In this document: piece by piece, positions 8,267-17,355 of the stretch
How positions within the stretch are numbered: position 1 is the stretch's first letter
How the letters are laid out: every line of letters begins with the position of its first letter
NCBI RefSeq assembly: GCF_013201665.1
Contig: NZ_CP053840.1
Location: 1,302,001-1,366,000, forward strand
Reading direction: 5' to 3'
From: Arcobacter venerupis
Lineage (GTDB): Bacteria; Campylobacterota; Campylobacteria; Campylobacterales; Arcobacteraceae
DNA length: 64,000 bases
Notes under the pieces: model-generated
The model's database searches: none
What the model was told of the DNA's origin: nothing
What the model saw: only the letters and a program-made list of their open reading frames with translations
Made by a program: the position numbers and the translations under genes

Positions 8267-10144
8267 TTGAATAATACTAAAATTAAAAACTATCAAATTA
8301 TTTTATTTCTATTTTTTCTATTTTCTAATGTAACTCTTTTTGCATTAGATAAGTTAGATTCAACTCCTTTTGTTTTGACACAAAATGAGAAAAATTGGAT
8401 AGAAACACATCCTGTAATAAAAGTAGGTGTTGATAAAGATTATGCTCCTTATGAATGGCTTGAAAATGGTGAATACAAAGGTATTGCTGTTGATTATATG
8501 AAACGAATAGAAAAAATTGTTGGAATAGAGTTTCAAATAGTTAAAAACAAATCTTGGGATGAAATCATAACTATGGCTAAAAATGGTGAAATTGATATGA
8601 TTACAAGTATTGTAGAAACACCTGAAAGGTCAAAATATCTTGATTTTACAGAATTTTATAGAAAGAGTCCTGTAATTATTATTGATAGAGGAAATAATGG
8701 TTTTATTGGTGGATTAAAATATCTAAATAATAAAAAAGTTTCTATTGAAAAGAATTATTTTATGGAAGAGATTTTAAGAAAAAATCATCCAAACATAAAA
8801 CTACAAGTTGTTGATACTACAAAACAAGCATTAGAATTAGTTAATTCAGGAGAAGTTGATGCTTATGTTGGAGATGTTGGACTGTCTGATTATATAATCA
8901 AAAAATATTACTTTTTAAATTTACAATTTTCAGGTCAAACTGAATATATAAGTACTCAAGGTTTTGCAGTTACCAAAAATAATACTGAGCTTTTAAGTAT
9001 TTTAAATAAAGCTGCAAAATCTTTACCCGAAGATGAAATGCAAAGTATGTTTAAATATTGGTTAAATGTTGACCGTGGAATAGATATGAAAACAGTAGCA
9101 ATCTATCTTATTGCTGTGGTTGTTATTTTACTGATTATAATTTATTGGGTTTATAGATTAAAAAGTGAAATAGCACAGCGTAAAATCATCGAAAATAAAT
9201 TAAAAGAGAGTGAATCACATTATAGACAATTAACGGAAGATGTAAATGATGTGATTTGGAAAGTAAATACTAATTTTATAATTACATATATAAGTCCAGC
9301 CGATGAACGATTTAGAGGATATAAAGCAAGTGAAGTAATTGGAAGTAATATCTTTGAATTATTTACAGATGAAAGTGTTCTTATTTTAAAAGAAAAATTA
9401 CAAGAAAGATCTGAATTATCGCAAAAAGGCATTAAGTTACCTGCTTTAATTATAGAACTCCAACATAAATGTAAAGATGGCTCTATAATTTGGGGAGAAA
9501 TTTTGTCAAAACAAGAATTAGATGTTAATGGAAATATTATTGGTTATCATGGAATTACTAGAGAGATTACAAAACGAAAAGAACTTCAAGAAAAAATAGA
9601 GCAATTAGCATATTGTGATACCCTTACTAAACTGCCAAATCGACGTTCTTTGGATGAAAAAATGAGTTTTATAATGTCTAAAAGTGAGCGAAGTCAAAAA
9701 TATTGTGCTTTAGTTTTTATTGATTTGGATAATTTCAAACCATTAAATGATACTTATGGACATAATGTTGGTGATTTATTGTTGATTGAAGTTGCCAATA
9801 GACTCAAAAGTAGTATCAGAAAACTAGATGCAGTTGCTAGAATTGGAGGAGATGAGTTTGTAATAGTACTTGATGAATTTGATGAAAATAAAAATATATC
9901 AAAGGAAAATATTTTTAATGTAGTTGAAAAAATAAGGATTTGTTTAGCTCAACCTTATGAATTTTGCATAATAAATGAAAAGAATAAACACACAAATATT
10001 GAGCATAATTGTACAGCCAGCATTGGAATTTGTATATTTAAAGGAGAAGAAGAGAGTTCTATAAATATCTTCAAATGTGCTGATTCTGCCATGTATGAAG
10101 CTAAAGAGTCAGGCAGAAATACTATAAAGTTTTATGAATTATAA
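8267..10144 (+). CDS. diguanylate cyclase with periplasmic SBP3 sensor, PAS and GGDEF domains
   Basis: 625 residues. A signal/TM segment (about 11-27) precedes a family-3 solute-binding domain (about 45-268; VGVDKDYAPYEW, DMITSIVETPERSKYLDFT), then one TM helix (~278-298), a PAS domain (~315-440) and a GGDEF domain from ~455. The catalytic GGDEF motif is intact and preceded at five residues by RKLD, a match to the RxxD inhibitory site. No EAL domain follows. It should make c-di-GMP in response to a small periplasmic ligand, perhaps an amino acid. It starts with TTG supported by GAGGG 7 nt upstream. Confidence 0.9.
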   Translation: MNNTKIKNYQIILFLFFLFSNVTLFALDKLDSTPFVLTQNEKNWIETHPVIKVGVDKDYAPYEWLENGEYKGIAVDYMKRIEKIVGIEFQIVKNKSWDEIITMAKNGEIDMITSIVETPERSKYLDFTEFYRKSPVIIIDRGNNGFIGGLKYLNNKKVSIEKNYFMEEILRKNHPNIKLQVVDTTKQALELVNSGEVDAYVGDVGLSDYIIKKYYFLNLQFSGQTEYISTQGFAVTKNNTELLSILNKAAKSLPEDEMQSMFKYWLNVDRGIDMKTVAIYLIAVVVILLIIIYWVYRLKSEIAQRKIIENKLKESESHYRQLTEDVNDVIWKVNTNFIITYISPADERFRGYKASEVIGSNIFELFTDESVLILKEKLQERSELSQKGIKLPALIIELQHKCKDGSIIWGEILSKQELDVNGNIIGYHGITREITKRKELQEKIEQLAYCDTLTKLPNRRSLDEKMSFIMSKSERSQKYCALVFIDLDNFKPLNDTYGHNVGDLLLIEVANRLKSSIRKLDAVARIGGDEFVIVLDEFDENKNISKENIFNVVEKIRICLAQPYEFCIINEKNKHTNIEHNCTASIGICIFKGEEESSINIFKCADSAMYEAKESGRNTIKFYEL

Positions 10145-10185
10145 AAAAAATTAGGAAATGTAAAATTAAATAGAAGTGGTGAGAA

Positions 10186-10206
10186 GACAAGTTTTAAAAA
10201 CTTGTC
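10186..10206. terminator. palindrome over the 3' end of the MCP gene
   Basis: GACAAGTTTT-A-AAAACTTGTC, arms of 10 bp around one base, spans the last codons and stop of the minus-strand chemotaxis gene and the end of the plus-strand cyclase transcript. It could form a hairpin with a small loop; there is no strong T-run, so termination is uncertain. Confidence 0.4.
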
Positions 10207-12167
10207 CACTCATCATTATCTTTACTATTTGATGAAACTACTTTAGTTTCACTTCTTGTACTAGATGTTGTTTTTTTAACCGGAGCTTTAGTTTTAGTGA
10301 AAGTTTTCGCTAAATTTGCCTTAGATTCTACAACTTTTGCTTTTACTTCATCTTTCCCTATAAATTGTTTTGCATTTGCATTTGAAACAACTAATTTAGC
10401 TATTGTGTCTGTTTGAACAGCAACTTCATAAGTTTCTGTAGCAATCATTGCATTTTGTTGAGTTTGTTGGTCAAGAGAGTTAATAGCATCATTTATTTGC
10501 TCAATTCCAGCTAGTTGTTCTTTACTTGAACCTTCAATATTTTTTATAAGTTCAATTGTTAATGAAATATTTTCATTTAACATTTTATATCCGCTAATCA
10601 TATCTTCAGATATTTTTTTACCTTGGTCTGCTTTTTTAGTAGCTGTTTCAACAAGAATTTTAATCTCTTTAGCAGCTTCTGCTGAACGAGATGCAAGATT
10701 TCGCACTTCAGCTGCAACAACGGCAAATCCTTTACCTGCTTCTCCTGCTGTTGCTGCTTCAACAGCAGCATTTAAAGAAAGAATATTTGTTTGGAAAGCA
10801 ATTTGATCAATTACAGAAATAGCTTCATTAATAGCATTTACTTCTCTATCAATTTCATTCATAGCTTCTGTTGTTTGGTTTGCTAAACTTTCACCTTTTG
10901 AAGCTGAATCAGTTACACTTGAAGCTAATTGAGACATTTTTACAATATTGTTTGTATTATTTGAAATGTTACTTGAAATCTCTTCAACAGCAGCTGCTGT
11001 TTCTTCTAATGCAGCCGCTGCTTCATTTGAATTTACATTTAAAGTATCAACATTTTTAAGAAGAATATGACTACTTTCCCCTAATGTTAAACCATTTGAT
11101 TTGTTTTCTACAAGCATTTCATTTATAATATCAGCTAGGTTATTTAAACCAACAGTAACACCACTATTACAGCCTTTTATTCTATGTGTAAAATCAAGTT
11201 TTGCAAATCTTTCAAGGGCAAAACTAATATCATTAATATTTGTACAAACTCTTAGTTGAAGACTTAATAACATATCATTAATATGATGTCTTAGACTTTC
11301 TAAACTTTGAGATTCTGTTTTATTATCAAGTCTTTTATTTAAAAAACCTTCTTTAATTGTTAAAACTATTTGATTAATCTCTTCTAAAAATACATTATCA
11401 GAATCAATTGTTCTTTTTGTTTTTGCAATGTTTTGATTTACAACACTTGCCATACTTCCAAATTCATCATGATTTCTATCATCTAACATTTCAACAGTAC
11501 TTGTTTCTTTATTTAAATAACCAAAGAAACTCAATAATCCTTTTTGGAAGTTATTAATTGAAGTTATTAATTGATTAGATAAAAGAAGTGAAAAAACAAC
11601 AAAAAAGATTAATGCAATTATTACTAAAGTAATTAAAGCAGTATTCATTGTACTAATTGCATCATTTTTCATCTTAACTGCATTTTCATTTATATGAGTT
11701 AATAATTTTTCTAACTCTAATCCAGTAAGTGTCATATCTTTTATAGTAGCCAATATTTCAGGAGTTTCTTTATCTATTGCATTTTTATAGTCATTTATCC
11801 TAATTGTTGAGAAATTATCAAAACCTTGAATATATTTTTTTGAATTTTCTATGATTTTATCAGATAAATCAATATTTTCTTGGGCAGATAATTTACTTTT
11901 TAAATCTAAAACTAAACTATTTAAAGTAGAAAAATCATCTCTAACTTTTTGAGCTTTTGTTTCATCGGGATTTCTTAAAAACTGATAAACAGATATTCGT
12001 CCCTTTAGAACTTGTTGGATAAATGCATCAGTTTGGCTAGCTGCATTTGTTAAACGTTTCGTGACACCATCAAAATAATTAAATATTGAAGCTGATATTA
12101 TTACTATTAAAATGAAAGCAAAAGGTAAAAGCATAAGCTTTACACGGGTAGAGATGTTCCTTAACAA
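10194..12167 (-). CDS. methyl-accepting chemotaxis protein with C-terminal EWTSF tail
   Basis: 657 residues. TM1 is at about 10-30, a periplasmic helical sensor at ~31-170, TM2 at ~175-197, a HAMP-like region after it, then a cytoplasmic coiled-coil. The conserved signalling hairpin ([33 protein letters not shown]) is intact. After the signalling domain comes a ~45-residue Lys/Ser/Thr-rich linker ending in EWTSF, resembling the xWxxF pentapeptide that tethers CheR/CheB in enterobacterial receptors. The start is TTG at 12167, chosen because AAGGAG lies 5 nt upstream. It is a single gene with unknown ligand. Confidence 0.92.
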   Translation of the reverse strand: MLRNISTRVKLMLLPFAFILIVIISASIFNYFDGVTKRLTNAASQTDAFIQQVLKGRISVYQFLRNPDETKAQKVRDDFSTLNSLVLDLKSKLSAQENIDLSDKIIENSKKYIQGFDNFSTIRINDYKNAIDKETPEILATIKDMTLTGLELEKLLTHINENAVKMKNDAISTMNTALITLVIIALIFFVVFSLLLSNQLITSINNFQKGLLSFFGYLNKETSTVEMLDDRNHDEFGSMASVVNQNIAKTKRTIDSDNVFLEEINQIVLTIKEGFLNKRLDNKTESQSLESLRHHINDMLLSLQLRVCTNINDISFALERFAKLDFTHRIKGCNSGVTVGLNNLADIINEMLVENKSNGLTLGESSHILLKNVDTLNVNSNEAAAALEETAAAVEEISSNISNNTNNIVKMSQLASSVTDSASKGESLANQTTEAMNEIDREVNAINEAISVIDQIAFQTNILSLNAAVEAATAGEAGKGFAVVAAEVRNLASRSAEAAKEIKILVETATKKADQGKKISEDMISGYKMLNENISLTIELIKNIEGSSKEQLAGIEQINDAINSLDQQTQQNAMIATETYEVAVQTDTIAKLVVSNANAKQFIGKDEVKAKVVESKANLAKTFTKTKAPVKKTTSSTRSETKVVSSNSKDNDEWTSF

Positions 12168-12321
12168 AATGACTCCTTTTTGTGATATTATTATTTTATA
12201 CTACTAACTTTAAGCAAAATTTTAGCTTAAGAAAATAATTATAATCCTGATAAAATTAATATAGATTTAAGCATATAAATAATTTATTCTAGTTCTAAAT
12301 ATATATAAGAAATATGTAAAT

Positions 12322-12352
12322 TTATATTGTTGTAACTGCTAAACCAATATAA
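12322..12352 (+). promoter_or_regulatory. NikR-like operator upstream of nickel transporter operon
   Basis: Inverted repeat TTATATTG-N15-CAATATAA. Its right arm overlaps the -10 box TATAAT at 12348-12353. Half-sites are ~23 bp centre to centre, close to the two-turn spacing of NikR operators. The regulator is inferred. Confidence 0.45.
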
Positions 12353-12353
12353 T
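12348..12353 (+). promoter_or_regulatory. -10 box of nikKMLQO operon
   Basis: A perfect TATAAT 22 nt before the nikK ATG; a start near 12360 would leave a short leader containing the ribosome site TAGGAG. Confidence 0.5.
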
Positions 12354-12375
12354 CAATAAAAATTTAGGAGACAAA

Positions 12376-13098
12376 ATGAAGAAATTTATATTTATTTCAC
12401 TTGTTGCAATTTATGCAAATGCACATTTCTTAACATTTATGGCTAACACCGATAATGTAAGTAATCAGAAAGAATCAAAAGTTAATTTGGATATATCATT
12501 TATTCATCCTTTTGAACAAACTGGTATGATTATGGAAAAACCTGAGGTTTTTGTAAATTCAAAAAAGAATTCACTTGCTTTAACACAAACAACAAAATTT
12601 GATCAAAAAGCATGGACAAGTTCTTATGATATTAAAACACCTGGAGTTTATAAATTTTTTGTGCAACCACAGCCATATTTTGAACCAGCAGAAGAAAAAT
12701 TCATTTCGCATGTTCCCAAATTAATAGTTAGTGCTTTTGGTTTAGAAGATGGTTGGGATGAACCAATTGGATTAAAGTATGAAATTATTCCAATGGTAAA
12801 ACCATTTGGTTTATACTCTGGAAATTTATTCCAAGGTAGAGTTTTACATGATGGAAAACCAGCTGCTAATGTAGAAGTAGAAGTTGAAGCCTATAATGAC
12901 TTTGGTTTAAAAGCTCCAACAGATTCACATATAACTCAAGTTGTAAAAACAGATGATAATGGAATCTTCTCTTTTGTAATGAATCATCAAGGTTGGTGGG
13001 GATTTGCAGCTTTAATAGAAGAGGGTGAATTAAAATACAAAGATGGGAAAAGTTATCCTATTGAAAATGGTGCTTTAATCTGGGTAAAGGCTTACTAA
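12376..13098 (+). CDS. nikK: periplasmic nickel-uptake component NikK (DUF4198)
   Basis: 240 residues with an N-terminal signal peptide (KKFIFISLVAIYANA) followed immediately by H, leaving a mature N-terminal HFL that could bind metal. The body looks like a DUF4198 beta-sandwich (PFEQTGMIMEKPEVF, GRVLHDGKPAANVEVEVE, TDDNGIFSFVMNHQGWWGF). DUF4198 proteins next to CbiM/NikM are extra components of Ni/Co ECF transporters. It is the first gene of a five-gene operon in which neighbours are 1 nt apart or overlap. It stands behind a NikR-like operator, and hydrogenase maturation genes lie downstream in the window, so nickel is the likely substrate. Confidence 0.75.
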   Translation: MKKFIFISLVAIYANAHFLTFMANTDNVSNQKESKVNLDISFIHPFEQTGMIMEKPEVFVNSKKNSLALTQTTKFDQKAWTSSYDIKTPGVYKFFVQPQPYFEPAEEKFISHVPKLIVSAFGLEDGWDEPIGLKYEIIPMVKPFGLYSGNLFQGRVLHDGKPAANVEVEVEAYNDFGLKAPTDSHITQVVKTDDNGIFSFVMNHQGWWGFAALIEEGELKYKDGKSYPIENGALIWVKAY

Positions 13099-13099
13099 A

Positions 13100-13699
13100 A
13101 TGCATATAGCAGATGGTGTTTTATCCCTTGAATCAACAGTTGTAGTAACAGCAGTTAGTTTGTTTGCTTTTTATAAAGCTATAAAAACTATAAAAGAGGA
13201 TGAAATACCACTAGCAGCAGTTGCCAGTGCTATGTTTTTTATAGCATCATTTATTCATATTCCCTTTGGAGTTACACAAATACATCTAATCCTTTTGGGA
13301 GAAATAGGAATATTTTTAGGACTTACAAGTTTTATCTCTATTTTTATAGCTTTAGTTTTACAAGCTTTACTTTTAGGTTATGGTGGAGTAGTTTCTATTG
13401 GGGTTAATCTATTTATTATGGCAGCACCTGCTGTACTTGTTTTTTATATTAATAAAACAGATATTTTTTTAAAGATAAATGAAAAAATAAGATTTTTTTT
13501 AATAGGATTTTTAGGAGCATTTTTTGCAACTTTGTTTTTAGTACTTATATTGTATTTTTCAAAAGATGAGTATGAATGGGCTGCTTATAGTATATTTTCA
13601 GTTAATATAGTAATGATGGTAATTGAAGGTTTTGTTTCTATGTTTTTACTATTATTTATTAAAAAAACATATCCAAAGATTTTAAAAGGTTTAATTTGA
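13100..13699 (+). CDS. nikM: ECF transporter substrate-binding subunit CbiM/NikM
   Basis: 199 residues, mostly membrane helices (about six). It begins MHIADG, the invariant N-terminus of CbiM/NikM in which the terminal amine, His2 and nearby backbone coordinate the metal ion. It is the S component of an energy-coupling-factor transporter for Ni2+ or Co2+. The family itself does not separate nickel from cobalt; nickel is preferred here because no cobalamin genes are nearby while hyp genes are in the same window. It starts one nt after nikK and overlaps nikL by 4 nt. Confidence 0.85.
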   Translation: MHIADGVLSLESTVVVTAVSLFAFYKAIKTIKEDEIPLAAVASAMFFIASFIHIPFGVTQIHLILLGEIGIFLGLTSFISIFIALVLQALLLGYGGVVSIGVNLFIMAAPAVLVFYINKTDIFLKINEKIRFFLIGFLGAFFATLFLVLILYFSKDEYEWAAYSIFSVNIVMMVIEGFVSMFLLLFIKKTYPKILKGLI

Positions 13700-14118
13700 A
13701 AAGTTTTTTAATATTTATAATCTTGGCAACTTCATTATTTGCCCACAAATTAAATTTATTTGTAACAAATGAACAAAATGGTGTAGAAATTTACTCTTAT
13801 TTTGCAGATGGAACACCTTGTATGAATTGTAGGCTACTTATTAAAAATAATGAAAATTTAATATTAGAAGATAAGTTAAATGAAAAGGGAAAATATCTTT
13901 TTAGTTCAAAATATAAAGAGATAGAAATAACAATTGATGCTACATCTGGGCATATTGCAAAACAAGATGTGATTGTTGAAAATATAAAAAATGAATCATT
14001 ACAAACTCATATAAAAGAGCAAAAATCAGATGAGCATATTAAAATCCTAATTTCATTGGTTTTAATAGCTTTAATTTTTTATGCAATAAAAATAGTTAAA
14101 AGGAAAAAAGAACAATAG
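13696..14118 (+). CDS. nikL: nickel ECF transporter accessory subunit NikL-like
   Basis: 140 residues: signal peptide or N-terminal helix ending ATSLFA then HK, a small extracytoplasmic beta domain with a CMNC motif (TPCMNCRLLI), and a C-terminal TM helix (~113-132) followed by KRKKEQ. This topology matches NikL proteins that accompany NikM in NikKMLQO systems. The start is TTG, overlapping the nikM stop as TTGA; no ATG exists nearby. The CxxC pair may bind metal. Assignment rests largely on position and topology. Confidence 0.6.
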   Translation: MKSFLIFIILATSLFAHKLNLFVTNEQNGVEIYSYFADGTPCMNCRLLIKNNENLILEDKLNEKGKYLFSSKYKEIEITIDATSGHIAKQDVIVENIKNESLQTHIKEQKSDEHIKILISLVLIALIFYAIKIVKRKKEQ

Positions 14119-14760
14119 ATGAATAATGAAGCTATAAAACTTATTGTTTCACTACTTTTTTCTTTTTTAGTTGCTTTTACTTCATTGGAGTATTATTATA
14201 TATTGCCAATTTTATTAGTACTATTTTTTGAGAGTAAAAGTATTATAAAGATATTTAAAAAACTATTTTTATTAAATTTCTTTATAATATTTTTAGTTTT
14301 CTTTGTGGCTTTCCAAAATCACCAAATGGCTATTGAACTATTTTTTAGAACTAATTTGATTTTATTGTTTAATATTACGATTTTTTACAAATCAAAGGGT
14401 TATGATATTGTAAGAGGTTTTAATAGTTTGAAATTTTCTGCTAAATTTATCTCAATATTTTATTTTACTATTTGCCTAATTGAGTATTTACTAAAAGAGT
14501 TTAAAAACATAAAAGCAACTTTGAAACTAAGAGGTTTTAAAGCACAAACTTCTATGTTTGTTTATCAAACCTTTGGTAATATTTTTGCTATGATGTTTAT
14601 AAAAGCCATAAAAAAATCAGAAGATATGAAACTAAGCATGAATGCTCGTGGTTTTAAATCGCAGATATTTTTGCTTGAAACAAACAAAATTAGTATAAAA
14701 GATATTTTAGTAATATCTTCTCTTGTAGTTATTTTTTTAATAAAGGTTTTATACATATGA
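14119..14760 (+). CDS. nikQ: ECF transporter transmembrane subunit CbiQ/NikQ
   Basis: 213 residues with about five membrane helices. Two coupling-helix motifs of the T component are visible, LKLRGFKA (~residue 136) and MNARGFKS (~residue 174); each carries the Arg-Gly that docks the ATPase. It is slightly shorter than typical CbiQ. It links NikM to the ATPase NikO. It starts immediately after nikL and overlaps nikO by 4 nt (ATGA). Confidence 0.82.
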   Translation: MNNEAIKLIVSLLFSFLVAFTSLEYYYILPILLVLFFESKSIIKIFKKLFLLNFFIIFLVFFVAFQNHQMAIELFFRTNLILLFNITIFYKSKGYDIVRGFNSLKFSAKFISIFYFTICLIEYLLKEFKNIKATLKLRGFKAQTSMFVYQTFGNIFAMMFIKAIKKSEDMKLSMNARGFKSQIFLLETNKISIKDILVISSLVVIFLIKVLYI

Positions 14761-15407
14761 GTTGTTCAGTAAATTTAAGAGCTGTTTCTTATGAAAATGA
14801 AGATAAACGAATTTTTTCAGATGTAACTTTGAATTTAGGCCATGAAGAAAAAATAGCAATAATAGGTTCAAATGGTTCAGGGAAAAGTACACTTTTAAAA
14901 ATAATCGCAGGATTAATAAAACCTCTAAGTGGTGAAGTTGAAATCTTCCACGATAAAATGAAAGATTTAAAAGATTTCTCAAAATATAGAAGCGATATAG
15001 GATATTTACCCCAAGATGTTACAAATCACTTTTTATGTCCAACAGTTATAGAAGATGTGATTTTTTCCCTAAGAGCAAAAGGTGTATCAAAAGATGAATC
15101 AATAATCCAAGGAAAACAGATATTAATTGAGCTTGGAATTTCTCACTTAGAAAATAGGGTGATTTTTGATTTAAGTGGAGGTGAACAAAAAATTGTTGCC
15201 CTTGCTGGACTTTTGATTTTAAAACCAAAAATCTTACTTCTTGATGAACCAACAAATGCCCTTGATGAAGAGTCACAACAAAAGATAATTGATATTTTAA
15301 ACTCAATAAAAAAATCTATGATAATAGTCTCTCATCATAGAAGTTTTATAGATAGTTTGGCAACTAAGATTTATAAGCTTGATAAAAATATTTTAGAACA
15401 GATATAA
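14757..15407 (+). CDS. nikO: ECF transporter ATP-binding subunit CbiO/NikO
   Basis: 216 residues, a single ABC domain. Walker A GSNGSGKST (~37-45), Q-loop LPQDV, signature LSGGEQK, Walker B ILLLDEPTNALD and the switch His in IVSHHRSF are all intact. It is the A component of the nickel ECF transporter and the last gene of nikKMLQO. Its 3' end overlaps the convergent MFS gene by 44 bp, so the two transcripts would be antisense to each other there. No terminator is seen. Confidence 0.88.
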   Translation: MSCSVNLRAVSYENEDKRIFSDVTLNLGHEEKIAIIGSNGSGKSTLLKIIAGLIKPLSGEVEIFHDKMKDLKDFSKYRSDIGYLPQDVTNHFLCPTVIEDVIFSLRAKGVSKDESIIQGKQILIELGISHLENRVIFDLSGGEQKIVALAGLLILKPKILLLDEPTNALDEESQQKIIDILNSIKKSMIIVSHHRSFIDSLATKIYKLDKNILEQI

Positions 15408-16521
15408 ATATAATTATAAATAAGAAACTACCAATTAATGAAAAGAAGTCTTGAATATCACTAAGTTTTTCGATAATTGGATGAAATACAACTGGCGAAA
15501 GAAATTGCCCTAGAAATATCGCTGATGTGTAATATCCTGAGCTTTTTACTCTTTTTTCTACACTTGTTTTACTTAACATCCAAGCTGTAACATTTGTCAT
15601 CATAATTCCACCTGCAAATCCTAAAATTGGACTGCTAATGAAAAATAAGTAAACATTATTTATAACTCCAACCAATGAAAAACCTATTGCCATTAAAAAT
15701 ATCCCAATAAGATAAATAGTTGAATAAGTAAATCTATGTTTTAGTTTTGCAAAAGTTATTGCACCCAAAGCATTACAAAAAAATGCCACAGCAATGATAG
15801 TTCCTGCTAATGAACCACTTGCATTGAATTTTTCAATTATTAAAAATGGAATTTGAGTAGGTAAAATATAAAATATCAACATAAAAACAAAAGCCAGAAA
15901 ATATACAAACAAGATATTTGAGCTGATATGTACGGGTTGTTCTATTTTATCATCATCAAATTTCACTTCTTTTAGATTATAAAAAGCAAGTGGCAGTAAA
16001 ATCAATCCCATTAGATAAATAGCAAAGGGAAATCTCCAGCTAATATCAGATAAAAAACCTCCACCCATCACAAAAAACACACCACCAAAAGCCATAAAAG
16101 CACTTTGATAACCCATAAATTTGTGTCTTTCTTTTTCCTTGAAATAATCTCCAACTAATGAAGTAGAAACTATCATAAGAGTTGCCACACTTACTCCAAA
16201 AAATGCCCTAGAGATTAATAAACTTTCAATACTATCAAGATACAATCCAGCACTACCAAATAAAGAGAAGAAAAACAGTGCAAGAACTACTGATTTTTTC
16301 TTTCCAAATTTAAATATAAAATGCCCCAAAATAGGTGCAAGAAGTGCAATTACCAAAGATGGAAGTGTTAACATCAATCTTGAATAAAATTCAATATTAG
16401 CTACATCATTAAAATAATTTTTTAAATGGGGCAACATAGTAACAATAGCAACATTTGACATACTTGTGGTCATTGCTAGTAAAAGTAGAGTTAAAAGGGT
16501 TAGTTTTGGGATATTATTCAT
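15364..16521 (-). CDS. major facilitator superfamily transporter
   Basis: 385 residues with about 12 membrane helices. Features of MFS drug-efflux-type permeases: the loop 2-3 motif GHFIFKFGKKKSVV, an arginine in helix 4 (SRAFFGVSVAT) and an antiporter-like motif C region (GGVFFVMGGGFL). Substrate cannot be told; a Bcr/CflA-like multidrug pump is one option. The start ATG at 16521 lies 6 nt after a TACAAT -10 box, implying a leaderless mRNA. The 3' end overlaps nikO. Confidence 0.8.
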   Translation of the reverse strand: MNNIPKLTLLTLLLLAMTTSMSNVAIVTMLPHLKNYFNDVANIEFYSRLMLTLPSLVIALLAPILGHFIFKFGKKKSVVLALFFFSLFGSAGLYLDSIESLLISRAFFGVSVATLMIVSTSLVGDYFKEKERHKFMGYQSAFMAFGGVFFVMGGGFLSDISWRFPFAIYLMGLILLPLAFYNLKEVKFDDDKIEQPVHISSNILFVYFLAFVFMLIFYILPTQIPFLIIEKFNASGSLAGTIIAVAFFCNALGAITFAKLKHRFTYSTIYLIGIFLMAIGFSLVGVINNVYLFFISSPILGFAGGIMMTNVTAWMLSKTSVEKRVKSSGYYTSAIFLGQFLSPVVFHPIIEKLSDIQDFFSLIGSFLFIIIFISVLKYFYQAYKS

Positions 16522-16527
16522 TTGCGT

Positions 16528-16533
16528 ATTGTA
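16528..16533 (-). promoter_or_regulatory. -10 box, leaderless promoter of MFS gene
   Basis: TACAAT on the minus strand, then ACGCAA and the ATG. The spacing of 6 nt puts the transcription start at the start codon; there is no Shine-Dalgarno sequence. Confidence 0.5.
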
Positions 16534-16572
16534 GTTAAGCTTATTTAAAATAAATTAAAGTCAAGCCTAAAA

Positions 16573-17205
16573 TTAGAGTTTTTTTAAAATCTCAATCTGT
16601 TCATCATGGCTATAATTAAATCTAAACTCTGACTCTTTTAAATAGTAAAAGAAGTTGTCTTCTTCAAAACCTTTATATTTTTTTAGATTATTTTCTAAAA
16701 ATTTCCAAAATTCATTTAGTTTTGTTTGATGAGAATTTTTTGAATGGATTTTATTCCAGTTTAAATACTGAATAAAACCATCTTCAATATCAAAAGCTCG
16801 TTTGCCAATTTTGGGCATCAAAAGCGTATATACTTTTTCATTTGAATAAAAACCCATGATATTAATAGCTTCACTTAGAGATTTTTTCTTTTTCTTTTTT
16901 TCTCGCTCTTTTATATAATAAAACTCTTCATATTCGTTGTAATTTTTGACTGAGTTGTTGTATTCATACTCCAAAAACAAAGCAATTTTTTTTCTAAACA
17001 TATCAAATCTATCTTTTATGGTTTTATAATTTACTTCTAATTCTTTTGCTAGTTCAAGGGCATTTTTATTTTCACAAAATTTAATCATAATTAAATCATC
17101 TTTTTGAAGTTTTTTTAAAGAGTACTTTTTTGCACAAGCCTTACACTTGATGTAATCATTCGCTAAAGTATAAAAAGTAGTGTTGTTGCAGTTTTGACAA
17201 ATCAT
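16573..17205 (-). CDS. IS1016/IS1595-like transposase relative, probably inactive or domesticated
   Basis: 210 residues. An N-terminal zinc ribbon (CQNC...CKAC, residues 3-24) precedes a helix-turn-helix-like part (ALELAKELEVNYKTIKDRFD). The C-terminal part (NEFWKFLENNLKKYKGF, YLKESEFRFNYS) resembles the end of IS1016/IS1595 transposases (FW...KF.G, YLKECEWRFN). The DDE residues look lost: the VDETYF position reads YEEFYY and the catalytic Glu of GIENFW reads LNEFW, while the middle Asp (EDGF) may remain. No terminal inverted repeats were found. It has its own leaderless-type promoter. It may be a domesticated DNA-binding protein; function unknown. Confidence 0.55.
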   Translation of the reverse strand: MICQNCNNTTFYTLANDYIKCKACAKKYSLKKLQKDDLIMIKFCENKNALELAKELEVNYKTIKDRFDMFRKKIALFLEYEYNNSVKNYNEYEEFYYIKEREKKKKKKSLSEAINIMGFYSNEKVYTLLMPKIGKRAFDIEDGFIQYLNWNKIHSKNSHQTKLNEFWKFLENNLKKYKGFEEDNFFYYLKESEFRFNYSHDEQIEILKKL

Positions 17206-17211
17206 AGGCGT

Positions 17212-17217
17212 ATTTTA
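17212..17217 (-). promoter_or_regulatory. -10 box, leaderless promoter of transposase-like gene
   Basis: TAAAAT (minus strand, preceded by GC), then ACGCCT and the ATG at 17205. The 6-nt spacing implies a leaderless transcript. Confidence 0.5.
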
Positions 17218-17276
17218 GCATCATTTATATTTTTTTGTTCTAAAAATACATAAGAGCTTTTTTGACTAAACAAAAT

Positions 17277-17282
17277 TATAAT
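17277..17282 (+). promoter_or_regulatory. -10 box upstream of hsdM
   Basis: TATAAT about 75 nt before the GTG of hsdM in a 150-bp divergent intergenic region. No convincing -35 is seen. Confidence 0.4.
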
Positions 17283-17355
17283 ATTCAGAGCTTATTTACA
17301 AGAAAGACAATATAATAATTATTAATTTAATAATAATAAAAGAGAATCTATCCTA

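Noticed and set aside
8267-10144. EAL phosphodiesterase domain in the SBP-PAS-GGDEF protein
   Set aside because: The protein ends soon after the GGDEF domain, so there is no room for EAL.
10871-11059. Leucine-rich open frame opposite the MCP gene
   Set aside because: Low-complexity Leu-rich frame from reading the coding strand antisense; no evidence of a gene.
12168-12375. Possible sigma-54 promoter upstream of the MCP gene
   Set aside because: No TGGCAC-N5-TTGC-like element on either strand in this region.
16573-17205. Active insertion sequence
   Set aside because: No flanking terminal inverted repeats or target duplications, and catalytic positions look degenerate.
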